From an uncultured Ruminiclostridium sp. (lineage in GTDB: Bacteria > Bacillota > Clostridia > Oscillospirales > Ruminococcaceae), in assembly GCA_947623915.1 (NCBI GenBank), contig CANQIB010000002.1:1-64000 (forward strand): DNA of 64,000 nt, in the 5' to 3' direction. Under the pieces are notes generated by a model. That model saw nothing but the letters and a program-made list of their open reading frames with translations, did not search any database and was not told the origin of the DNA. Each line of letters begins with the position of its first letter. The first letter of the stretch is position 1. Shown here one piece after another: positions 41,107-48,862 of the stretch. A program made the position numbers and the translations under genes.

Positions 41107-42669
41107 TTATTTGTCATAGCCGTCCACCCCTTTCCCGAAAAGTTTGAACGAGAATCTGTAGGACAGATAATACGCCGCCGCACACAATATCGGAGCAAAA
41201 CCGATACCGAGCATCATATTATCGCTGATTTTTCCGCCCATTATTGCGGAAAACAACTTCATAAGTTCATCCTTTATAGGATCCGGCAGATTTTCTAATG
41301 AAATCACCAGTATCGTTGAGATACCGAGCATAAGCGCCGTCTTGATATAGCTGCCCTTTTTCTGCCCGAAACGGATCATAAAAGGGATATCCAATGCACA
41401 TATTACCAACAGCAGGAAAAAGATGACAAGATAAAGTGTATTGAGACGTGTGTTTTCCACTCCTGTTATCACATAGTACAGCGTATCATAAATGCCGCCG
41501 GCCAATATTGAGCTTACCATGAACAGCCCGTTCATCGCAAAGGCTAAGAAGTACTTGTAATACAGACTTCCCCTTACTCCCTGCGGCGTACTTACCGTGA
41601 AATACGCATAGAGTTTGCGGTCATCTCCGCTGAAAATGCCGGCAATCAGACTACTTGCGACATATGCTCCTATGGCGATCATCAGAAAACGAAATATCAT
41701 GTTTTCGCCGTCGGCGAGAACATCGGAAAAGGCAGGATTATTTTCGCCGGTGACTGCCATCAGATACAGTATCATGAAATTGAATATTAGCAGGATAAGG
41801 GGCAGCAGGGCAGTCAGGATAATAAACAGCCGATTCTGCTTTAGCTCTTTATACAAGAATCCTGTGGGGCAGCCGTGGGCGTCGGAGAGTGTTTCTGTTT
41901 CCCGTATCTGTACTTTGGTATTGCCCTTATCTGCCGAATATGCCGACCGCATACAGCTTTTTATCACGAGATAATCCGCAAAAAGCAGCACTATACAAAG
42001 AGGTATGAGCCAGATGAGCATTTTGCCGTTCAGTGTATCAAGCAGCTTATACAAGGGAAAGCTTTTATCAGAAAAAAGAAAACTCTTTATCTTGTCGAAG
42101 AATATCGCCACGATAACTATTATGACACCCAACGTACCAAGTCCGAGCCGCTGCACGGAACTGTTTATCTGCGCTATGCTTCTTGAACGCAGGATAAATC
42201 TGTCGCTGACGATATTATACAGTGCGGCGGCAGCGAAAATTATTGCATATATGCTTACGAACGACAGGGAAAATCCGATCCCTCCTACAGCACAGTATAC
42301 CGCCGTAAAGCCCAGTCCTGCCGCCATAAGCGGGAGCGTCAGACCGCAGCTGCCGATCAGCGTTATGAGCGCACGGTCTTTCGGCTCGATAGGCAGGGTA
42401 TAGGAATATGTGAGCCAGTTGGTATTTATGTCTTGTTTCAATATATCCGTACGCATATTCCCCAACAAAACAGCTACTGCGCCAAGGGAGAGTGAAGCGC
42501 TGACTATCAGAGAGATAACACTTGTTTCGTTCAATTCCGGGTCTGATGCTGTTATGCTGATACCAACAGCAAAAAACAGTCCGAATACGATAAGCAAGAC
42601 AGATCTAATTATCATATTCTTTCGGGAGATACGCAGTTCACGGAAAAGCAGGGACTTAAATTTTGCCAT
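41107..42669 (-). CDS. ABC transporter permease
   Basis: A 520-residue polytopic membrane protein with about a dozen hydrophobic helices, no recognisable FtsX signature, and a basic N-terminus (AKFKSLLFRELRISRKNM). The start at ATG 42669 overlaps the stop of the ATPase gene by one base. With the ATPase and GntR genes it forms a GntR-ABC operon of the YtrA/YtrB kind, often linked to cell-envelope stress or peptide antibiotics. The substrate is unknown. Confidence 0.85.
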   Translation of the reverse strand: MAKFKSLLFRELRISRKNMIIRSVLLIVFGLFFAVGISITASDPELNETSVISLIVSASLSLGAVAVLLGNMRTDILKQDINTNWLTYSYTLPIEPKDRALITLIGSCGLTLPLMAAGLGFTAVYCAVGGIGFSLSFVSIYAIIFAAAALYNIVSDRFILRSRSIAQINSSVQRLGLGTLGVIIVIVAIFFDKIKSFLFSDKSFPLYKLLDTLNGKMLIWLIPLCIVLLFADYLVIKSCMRSAYSADKGNTKVQIRETETLSDAHGCPTGFLYKELKQNRLFIILTALLPLILLIFNFMILYLMAVTGENNPAFSDVLADGENMIFRFLMIAIGAYVASSLIAGIFSGDDRKLYAYFTVSTPQGVRGSLYYKYFLAFAMNGLFMVSSILAGGIYDTLYYVITGVENTRLNTLYLVIFFLLLVICALDIPFMIRFGQKKGSYIKTALMLGISTILVISLENLPDPIKDELMKLFSAIMGGKISDNMMLGIGFAPILCAAAYYLSYRFSFKLFGKGVDGYDK

Positions 42670-43547
42670 TACCGCCACTCTCCTTCTTCTTTGTGAACAT
42701 AATAGAGCATAATGTCATCAAGGCTTGCAGGATCAATAGGATAATCCTTATACTTATAAGCGCCGTTCTGTCTGTCGCAAAGCATGACCTCTGCGCCGAA
42801 ATTATTTATCCGCACGCTTACGATATCGCCGCTGTCGATCTCGCTCACCTGTTCCTTACTGCATTTCAGAATACCGTGACTTTCGATGATCTCGTCCTTG
42901 TAACCAGTGAGCAGAATCTTTCCCCTGTCTATGAATGTCACCATATCGGCGATTTTTTCAAGGTCACTCGTAATATGCGAGGACATCAGGATAGAACGCT
43001 CACCGTTTTGCAGATACTCCTGAAAAATGTGAAGAATTTCGTCACGCACCACCGGGTCAAGTCCTGTAGTCGCCTCATCCATGATCAGCAGCTCGGCATT
43101 ATGGGAAAGGGCACAGGCGATCTGCAATTTCATCTTCATACCCTTTGAGAATTGCCCGATCTTCTTTTTCAGCGGCAGCCCGAAGCGTTTGAGATACTGT
43201 TGATAGACAGAATTATCCCATTCCTCATAAAGCCCCTCGAATATGCGTGCCATGTCCTTTGCGCTAAAGACATCATGGAAAGGCAGCTCGTCAAACACCA
43301 CTGCGATGTGCTTCTTTATCTCCTTTTCATGTTGCAGATGGTCAAGCCCCAGCAGACGTATCTCGCCTTTATCTATATTTGTGATGTTCAAAATACTGCG
43401 GATCGTAGTGGTCTTACCTGCACCGTTCTGCCCGATAAAGCCCATGATACAGCCTTTTGGCACACTGAAACTCACACCGTCAAGAGTAAAGCCCTCATAG
43501 CGCTTTGTAACGCCTTTTATCTCAATAGCATTTTCGTATCCGGTCAT
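42669..43547 (-). CDS. ABC transporter ATP-binding protein
   Basis: A 292-residue ATPase. Walker A GQNGAGKTT at 39-47, signature FSKGMKMKLQIA, Walker B ELLIMDEATTGLDP and the H-loop histidine (MSSHITSD) are all present. It follows the GntR gene with one base between them and precedes the permease with a one-base overlap. Family: drug/bacitracin-export-like (CcmA type). Confidence 0.95.
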   Translation of the reverse strand: MTGYENAIEIKGVTKRYEGFTLDGVSFSVPKGCIMGFIGQNGAGKTTTIRSILNITNIDKGEIRLLGLDHLQHEKEIKKHIAVVFDELPFHDVFSAKDMARIFEGLYEEWDNSVYQQYLKRFGLPLKKKIGQFSKGMKMKLQIACALSHNAELLIMDEATTGLDPVVRDEILHIFQEYLQNGERSILMSSHITSDLEKIADMVTFIDRGKILLTGYKDEIIESHGILKCSKEQVSEIDSGDIVSVRINNFGAEVMLCDRQNGAYKYKDYPIDPASLDDIMLYYVHKEEGEWR

Positions 43548-43548
43548 G

Positions 43549-43923
43549 TTAGTCCCCTCCGTTTACAAGGTCAAGAAGTTCGTGAAGCTCCTCCATCGTA
43601 ACACCCGCTTTGCGTGCCGCGTCACCTGCCTCCATAAGCGGGGACTCGATATGCTTTAGCTGTTCTTCACGATAGATCTCTAAATTCTGCGCTTTGACGA
43701 ACGAGCCTTTGCCGGTATAGCTTTCGATAAAGCCGTCACGCTCCAGTTCCTCATACGCACGTTTTGTGGTCATAAAGCTGATACGCAGTTCTGTGGCAAG
43801 CACGCGCATAGAGGGCAGCGTTTCGCCCTCTTTCAGCTTTCCCTCCAGTATCATCGTCTTGATCTGGCTTGCGATCTGCAAATAGATCGGTTCACCGTTT
43901 GCATTGCTGATGTTGATGTTCAT
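43549..43923 (-). CDS. GntR-family regulator (YtrA type)
   Basis: A 124-residue regulator: N-terminal winged helix (PIYLQIASQIKTMILEGKLK to FVKAQN, with LPSMRVLATELRISFMTTKR as the HTH) and a short helical tail of about 45 residues, as in YtrA. ATG 43923 has AAGGAG ten bases upstream; the frame extends to 44037 but through the promoter. The dyad at 43987-44009 is probably its own operator. Confidence 0.92.
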   Translation of the reverse strand: MNINISNANGEPIYLQIASQIKTMILEGKLKEGETLPSMRVLATELRISFMTTKRAYEELERDGFIESYTGKGSFVKAQNLEIYREEQLKHIESPLMEAGDAARKAGVTMEELHELLDLVNGGD

Positions 43924-43986
43924 CAAGTGTACACTCCTTGAAGATATATGGCTCTCAAAGCATTTGCAACTACCTAGAAAGTCAAA

Positions 43987-44009
43987 TTGTATAACCTCAA
44001 TATATACAA
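43987..44009. promoter_or_regulatory. Probable GntR operator
   Basis: TTGTATA (43987-43993) and TATACAA (44003-44009) form a perfect 7-bp dyad with a 9-bp centre. It overlaps the transcription start and touches the -10 element, a good place for autorepression. Confidence 0.65.
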
Positions 44010-44037
44010 TTATAGCAGGAGCGTTACGGCTTGTCAA
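44009..44037 (-). promoter_or_regulatory. Promoter of the GntR-ABC operon
   Basis: On the minus strand TTGACA (44032-44037) and TATAAT (44009-44014), both perfect, with a 17-bp spacer. Confidence 0.88.
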
Positions 44038-44180
44038 GGAGTTTGAAAAATTTTTTTAGCTCTGATATATTACAATAGATGTGACATAGCGGGTATAAAA
44101 AAAGTGGCTGAGATTTGCAGCTGTTCCGGAATTTTATCCATTTCAGAAAGCTACTACGATATATTCATAATATAAAACAA

Positions 44181-44202
44181 GCACTCCCCAAAAGAGAAGT
44201 GC
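44181..44202 (-). terminator. Weak terminator of the small membrane protein gene
   Basis: GCACT (44181-44185) pairs with AGTGC (44198-44202), extended by C/G-rich loop pairing; read leftward the stem is followed by TTGTTTT. Confidence 0.45.
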
Positions 44203-44318
44203 CTGTTTAGTTTGCTGTATCGGTCTATCGTTGTTACTTCAAACTTCTATATTCCCGTTATAACATTCTGTTCGGCGCAAATAAACTCTGAGTGACATAA
44301 AAACTCCTTTCAGAAAAT

Positions 44319-44729
44319 CTAATCCCAATTTATCCATTTTGAAAAAAGAAAAAGTATCGCGTCCAAGATCAATTTTACAATCAAAATACTAATGGGATTT
44401 GAAAAAGGAGCGGGGTCGGACGCTCCGCCGTATGAAATAACAAAGAACAAAACCACCACGTTTTGATTTAATATCACATAAGCCAAAACAAGAAAGATAA
44501 ATTCGGACGCCGCTATGGTCAGAAAAGACAGGTCAAAAACTCCTATCGCGATAAATGACAAAACAAAAGTTCCGACCCAGGACAGGAAGTTCTGTATAGA
44601 ATGATCCCATCCGAATATAACGGCAATTTGGTGGATGATCAGGTGAAACAGCACCACGGCTGTCTGCCAGCAAACGGCAACTATTATTTGCTTTGTTTGT
44701 TTGCGCTCTTTTTCGTCTGCTTTTGCCAT
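44319..44729 (-). CDS. Small polytopic membrane protein
   Basis: A 136-residue protein of unknown function with a charged N-terminus (AKADEKERKQTKQ) and about four membrane helices (IIVAVCWQTAVVLFHLIIHQ onward). GGAGA lies about ten bases before ATG 44729. It lies just downstream of an ABC exporter operon in the same direction, so it may be its last gene; the 71-base gap between them shows no terminator. Confidence 0.7.
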   Translation of the reverse strand: MAKADEKERKQTKQIIVAVCWQTAVVLFHLIIHQIAVIFGWDHSIQNFLSWVGTFVLSFIAIGVFDLSFLTIAASEFIFLVLAYVILNQNVVVLFFVISYGGASDPAPFSNPISILIVKLILDAILFLFSKWINWD

Positions 44730-44800
44730 AACGGCTCTTCTCCTTTATCTTTGGGCAAATATCGGTCGTTCTGTAAAGGCGGTCTTTCCCGAACGAAAAA

Positions 44801-45457
44801 TTACACTATTTTCCCGTCCTCAAGGACTATCCTGCGGGGGCATCTTGCCGCGAGATTTTGGTCGTGGGTGACTATCACCACGGTTTTACCGGCGCGGCTG
44901 AGCGACTCGAACAGCGTCATAATGCCGTTTGCGTTCTCGCTGTCAAGCGCGCCCGTCGGCTCGTCGGCAAATATCACCGACGGGTCGTTCACCACGGCGC
45001 GGGCGATAGCGGTGCGCTGCTTTTGCCCGCCCGACAGCTTATAGACGGGAGTATTTATCTTGTCCGAAAGCCCCACGCGCTGTAATACCTCGCGTATCGC
45101 TTTTTCCTTGTCTATCTGCTTTTTGCTGTATATGAGCGGAATGTTAACGTTCTGCTTTACCGTGTACTTTTCCACCAGCGCAAAATCCTGCACCACAAAG
45201 CCTATCTCGGCGTTGCGCAGCTTTGCCTGCTCCCAGGAGGGAAGTCCGGAGGCTTTCTTGTTATTTATGTAATATTCGCCCTCGGTCGGTTTATCCAGCA
45301 GTCCCATAATATTCAGCAGGGTGGATTTGCCGCTGCCGCTCCTGCCGGTGACGGCGATAAGCTCTCCGTCCGCTACCTCAAAGCTGACGCCGTCCAGAGC
45401 GCGCAGCTCGCCGTCGCCCGACGGGTATATCTTCACTAAATTTTTGACCTTTAACAT
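44801..45457 (-). CDS. ABC exporter ATP-binding protein (MacB/LolD type)
   Basis: A 218-residue ATPase. Walker A GRSGSGKST at 38-46, Q-loop VVQDFALV, signature LSGGQKQRTAIARA, Walker B VIFADEPTGALD and switch His (VIVTHD). The start is ATG 45457 with AGGAGG seven bases upstream; the frame continues to 45676 only as a shadow of the permease gene. The one-base overlap with that permease shows they are one operon. LolD/MacB-type ATPases pair with FtsX-like permeases, as here. Confidence 0.95.
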   Translation of the reverse strand: MLKVKNLVKIYPSGDGELRALDGVSFEVADGELIAVTGRSGSGKSTLLNIMGLLDKPTEGEYYINNKKASGLPSWEQAKLRNAEIGFVVQDFALVEKYTVKQNVNIPLIYSKKQIDKEKAIREVLQRVGLSDKINTPVYKLSGGQKQRTAIARAVVNDPSVIFADEPTGALDSENANGIMTLFESLSRAGKTVVIVTHDQNLAARCPRRIVLEDGKIV

Positions 45458-46581
45458 TACTTTTCCTCCTTTACCGCGACTATCAGCGGCTTTAGTTTTA
45501 ATCTTACCGCGACGGGCAAAACCGCGATGACCGTGACCGCCGCCGCTGTGATAAACAGCACTGCCGTCGTGCTTGCCGAGCGGAATATCAGCGCCGCTGC
45601 TGCCGCGCTTATAAACGCCGTCAGCGCCGTGCCCGCGCCTACCCGCAGTATAATATCGGACAATCTCGCCCCGCACATCATATGTATAAGCAGCTCGACG
45701 ATGTTTTTCTTTACAAATTCGAGCATGGACTGGATGAGGCAGAGGAGAGCGAGGAGAATGATTATCGAGGAAATTACGATAAGGGGGATATTTACCTTAT
45801 TTCCTATTATATTTACCATCGTTTTAGCCTCGTTGAGCGAGGTGAAATTGCTGGTATAAATCCCAATTTCGTTAGCATAATCGTTTATTTTCTTTAAATC
45901 CGACTTGTTTTCGGAATAAATAAGTGTGGTTGGGTAGCCGTAATTATTTTCTTTCATGGCTTTCATGCTTTTTACCGGTGCAAGAATACAATAGTCTATC
46001 GATGTTACGCTGCTGCCTTCTCCGGCAATTATCGCTATCTTGGAATTTTTTTCCAAGAATCCCACTATCTCGTAATCGTCTAGAAATATATCTCCAAGTT
46101 TATATTGTTCAGCATAATCTGCTCCTAATATCACAGGCGTTTTTTGCAGGCTGTCAACATTGTATTCCGATTTTTCAAAAAATCTTCCCTGCAATAATTT
46201 AAGACCGTATATGTCAAAAAAATTTTCCGAAACATAAAATATCGAATAAATTTCTTCGTTTTTTGTTATATCGGCTATGCCGTAACCCTCTGTATGAAAA
46301 TTTTCGCCAATATAGTAAGAAAGCATATTTTTAAGTTTTATATCTTCCTCAGAGACCATTATACCGTTTCCCGTGTAGATCTCATTGCTTATCGCTCCAT
46401 AATAATTATCCGAAAAATTAAAGCTGTCCAGCGAATTTACAAAGGAATTAGTGTAACTTACTTCATTGCATATGTTTCCAATGACAATAAGAGCTATTAC
46501 CGACTGCACCATAAGCAGGATATAATATTTAATATTCATCTTGATGTCCGTAATCACAAGGCGCAGATAATTTTTTATCAT
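45457..46581 (-). CDS. FtsX/MacB-like permease, subunit 1
   Basis: A 374-residue permease: one N-terminal membrane helix (YYILLMVQSVIALIVIGNIC), a ~220-residue extracytoplasmic domain, then three C-terminal helices of the FtsX type (VISSIIILLALLCLIQSMLE onward). AAGGAGGG precedes the ATG. The DNA encoding the last ~100 residues is markedly richer in G+C than the extracytoplasmic part, hinting at a mosaic gene. Confidence 0.88.
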   Translation of the reverse strand: MIKNYLRLVITDIKMNIKYYILLMVQSVIALIVIGNICNEVSYTNSFVNSLDSFNFSDNYYGAISNEIYTGNGIMVSEEDIKLKNMLSYYIGENFHTEGYGIADITKNEEIYSIFYVSENFFDIYGLKLLQGRFFEKSEYNVDSLQKTPVILGADYAEQYKLGDIFLDDYEIVGFLEKNSKIAIIAGEGSSVTSIDYCILAPVKSMKAMKENNYGYPTTLIYSENKSDLKKINDYANEIGIYTSNFTSLNEAKTMVNIIGNKVNIPLIVISSIIILLALLCLIQSMLEFVKKNIVELLIHMMCGARLSDIILRVGAGTALTAFISAAAAALIFRSASTTAVLFITAAAVTVIAVLPVAVRLKLKPLIVAVKEEK

Positions 46582-46582
46582 G

Positions 46583-47605
46583 CTATTCCCTCCTTAGTAC
46601 AGCAATCTGCTGTTTAGAGTATTTAGAGCTCTGCTCATATGAAATAACACCGCTGACCAATAAAAAAAATACTGTGGAAACAAAGCCGATTGTGGGCTCT
46701 ATCCTGCCAAGATAATACGATATGCCGGTAAAAGCGGTTAAAAAATATGTAACAAAAACTCCTACAGCCGTTCCGGTCAAGCATACAACGAAATACTCTA
46801 TAAATACTATACGTTTAATGTCTAAATCATCAGCCCCACATATTCTTCTTGCCGCTATTTCGTTTTTCTTAGAATGTATCCAAGAATTTGCAAAAACGCC
46901 TGAATTAAGCAGCAACAGAAGTCCTATCAAAAGTATTACAATTACTATTGACAGCTTATCGCCACCTATTCCGCCGCTTAAATCGGAAATTTTTATACGC
47001 TCCATATATGGGTCGGAAAAATTACTTATAAATTCACTTATAGCGGTTCGCGTATTTTCGTCTGCATCAACAATCAAAGATAAACCTTGAAATTTAACGT
47101 TACTTTCACTCCAACCCGAAATATTGCAGATAAAATCCGCGCCTGAATTTCCCGAATATATGTCCAGTCCTTTGACCTCATAATCCACGCCCATAAAGTT
47201 GATTATTTGTTTCCCGTCTACAGTCATACAGTATTCTTGATACTCAGGCTTTATCATCATCTGAGGATTTTCGTTGTTTATGTCTATCAAGCTGTATATT
47301 CCGGAAAAATTTGAATCATCGTGATAATTAAACAACGCATATCCTGTTTGACCCATGTCCATATCAAAAAAAAGGACTCCTTTTGCATGACATGATGATA
47401 AAAATTTCATAACATCTCTGTAAGATAATGCGTAAGGTTCGGTGTGGTCCTGTTGTATAACAAGATATTCGGCTTCTTGTGAAAATTGTGTATATATATC
47501 GGAACTGCGCGCATTCAAAAACATAGATATCAAGAACGTACACAGAAAAAAAGTGTTGGCAAAAAACACCATTATTGTTCCGCTTTTGTTAAATAACTGG
47601 CGCAT
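46583..47605 (-). CDS. FtsX/MacB-like permease, subunit 2
   Basis: A 340-residue relative with the same layout: N-terminal helix (IMVFFANTFFLCTFLISMFL), outer domain, then three helices (LSIVIVILLIGLLLLLNSGV onward). It is first in the operon, AGGAGG before ATG 47605, one base before subunit 1. Two unequal half-permeases plus one ATPase make a heteromeric exporter, perhaps for peptides or lipids. Confidence 0.88.
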   Translation of the reverse strand: MRQLFNKSGTIMVFFANTFFLCTFLISMFLNARSSDIYTQFSQEAEYLVIQQDHTEPYALSYRDVMKFLSSCHAKGVLFFDMDMGQTGYALFNYHDDSNFSGIYSLIDINNENPQMMIKPEYQEYCMTVDGKQIINFMGVDYEVKGLDIYSGNSGADFICNISGWSESNVKFQGLSLIVDADENTRTAISEFISNFSDPYMERIKISDLSGGIGGDKLSIVIVILLIGLLLLLNSGVFANSWIHSKKNEIAARRICGADDLDIKRIVFIEYFVVCLTGTAVGVFVTYFLTAFTGISYYLGRIEPTIGFVSTVFFLLVSGVISYEQSSKYSKQQIAVLRRE

Positions 47606-47668
47606 GATTCCTCCTACAAAATACCGATGATTTTACTATCACTTGCTCACGTCTATATTTCTAAGGCA

Positions 47669-47697
47669 ATTATACTATAACGTTGAAAAAAAGTCAA
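47669..47697 (-). promoter_or_regulatory. Promoter of the FtsX-like exporter operon
   Basis: On the minus strand TTGACT (47692-47697) and TATAAT (47669-47674) with a 17-bp spacer, 60 bp before the first permease gene. Confidence 0.8.
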
Positions 47698-47754
47698 GGC
47701 TTCTTTAAAATCAACAAGCCGCTACGCAAGAAAAGGATAACGTGTAAATGCCCC

Positions 47755-47783
47755 TTGTTTTTTTAAAAAATTTTTGGTATAAT
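47755..47783 (+). promoter_or_regulatory. Promoter of the hydrolase-nadE unit
   Basis: TTGTTT (47755-47760) and TATAAT (47778-47783) with a 17-bp spacer made of an A/T tract. Start expected near 47790. Confidence 0.65.
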
Positions 47784-47823
47784 AACAATGTACGCTTTAA
47801 AACGATACGGCGGGGGATATACG

Positions 47824-47874
47824 GTGTCTGAACAGGGCGCGCCGCACAGCGGCGAACCGGCCCTTATGAAATAA
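47824..47874 (+). CDS. Possible 16-codon leader peptide
   Basis: GTG at 47824 opens a short frame of the sequence VSEQGAPHSGEPALMK, ended by TAA. GGGGGA lies seven bases upstream, and a G+C-rich hairpin (GCCGC-ACA-GCGGC) is within the frame. It sits between the promoter and the hydrolase gene. Whether it is translated is unknown. Confidence 0.25.
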   Translation: MSEQGAPHSGEPALMK

Positions 47875-47902
47875 ACATAAATTTTTAACAGGAGGAGTAA
47901 TT

Positions 47903-48862
47903 ATGCCATACTCTAAATTCACCGGCGGCTTCAATTCCTCAAACGGAAAGGACAAATGTGCCTATTATGTTTATGTTCCGAAAAAAGAGCCGTTTAAAGG
48001 GATAATACAAATATCTCACGGTATGCGGGAGCATATCGGGCGGTATGACAGATTTGCCGAATTTTTTACTGATAACGGCTTTATAGTATGCGGAAACGAC
48101 CATCTCGGTCACGGAAATACCGCAGCAACACCCGACGACCTCGGTTACTTTGCGCATAAGGACGGCTGGAGCTATCTGGTCAACGACCTGCATCGGCTCA
48201 CGCTGATAATGAAAAACCGATACCGTGACCTGAAATATATACTGTTCGGTCACAGCATGGGCAGCTTTGCGGCAAGGCTTTACTGCACGCGTTTCCCGAA
48301 TGTTCTTGACGCGGCGGTGTTCATGGGTACGGGCGACGATAAGGCGTTGTCGGAAATAGGCGTGCGCGCCGCGCGTTCCGCCGTTGCGCTAAACGGTGAG
48401 CGTTATCGCAGCGAGCGGCTCAATTCCGTGATATTCGGGGCGTATAACGAACGAATACCCGACCGCCGCACCGATTACGACTGGCTCTCCCATGACGAAA
48501 AGGTAGTAGACGATTTTTTAAGCGACGAAAAATGTGATTTTATCTTTACCTGCTCGGCGTTTGTCGACCTTACCATGCTGCTGAACCGCGTTTCCTCGAA
48601 AAAATGGGCAGAGCAGATGCCTGTCGACCTGCCGATTCTGTTGGAGGGCGGCACGGAAGATCCGGTCGGAAATTACGGCAAGGGCGTGCTGAAGGTTTTT
48701 GAAAAGCTGATAGACAACGGGTGCAGGGCGGATATAAAGATGTACCACGGAGCAAGACATGAGCTGCTCAACGAAAATATAAAGGAACAGGTCTATCACG
48801 ACCTGCTGACGTGGATAGAATACGCGATAACTCTTGAAAGAGATAAGGAAGACGGTAGATGA
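47903..48862 (+). CDS. Alpha/beta hydrolase (lysophospholipase/monoglyceride-lipase-like)
   Basis: A 319-residue serine hydrolase of the Hydrolase_4 group. The nucleophile elbow is GHSMGS with S118; the oxyanion region is ISHGMREH; the acid is in GTEDPVGN and the base in HGARHELLNE. No signal peptide. AGGAGGAG precedes ATG 47903. Its last four bases overlap the nadE start (ATGA), so the two are coupled, though the metabolic link is not obvious. Confidence 0.9.
   Translation: MPYSKFTGGFNSSNGKDKCAYYVYVPKKEPFKGIIQISHGMREHIGRYDRFAEFFTDNGFIVCGNDHLGHGNTAATPDDLGYFAHKDGWSYLVNDLHRLTLIMKNRYRDLKYILFGHSMGSFAARLYCTRFPNVLDAAVFMGTGDDKALSEIGVRAARSAVALNGERYRSERLNSVIFGAYNERIPDRRTDYDWLSHDEKVVDDFLSDEKCDFIFTCSAFVDLTMLLNRVSSKKWAEQMPVDLPILLEGGTEDPVGNYGKGVLKVFEKLIDNGCRADIKMYHGARHELLNENIKEQVYHDLLTWIEYAITLERDKEDGR

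Larger units (their letters stand above)
43924..44318. other. Promoter region of the GntR-ABC operon
   Basis: A 395-bp gap. The promoter and operator at 43987-44037 serve the GntR operon, and 44181-44202 holds the terminator of the gene to the right. The middle (44040-44180) is AT-rich and shows nothing I can name; a 23-codon GTG frame near 44104 has no ribosome site. Confidence 0.6.

Noticed and set aside
44100-44180. Short GTG frame in the gap before the small membrane protein
   Set aside because: Only 23 codons, no ribosome site and no hint of conservation.
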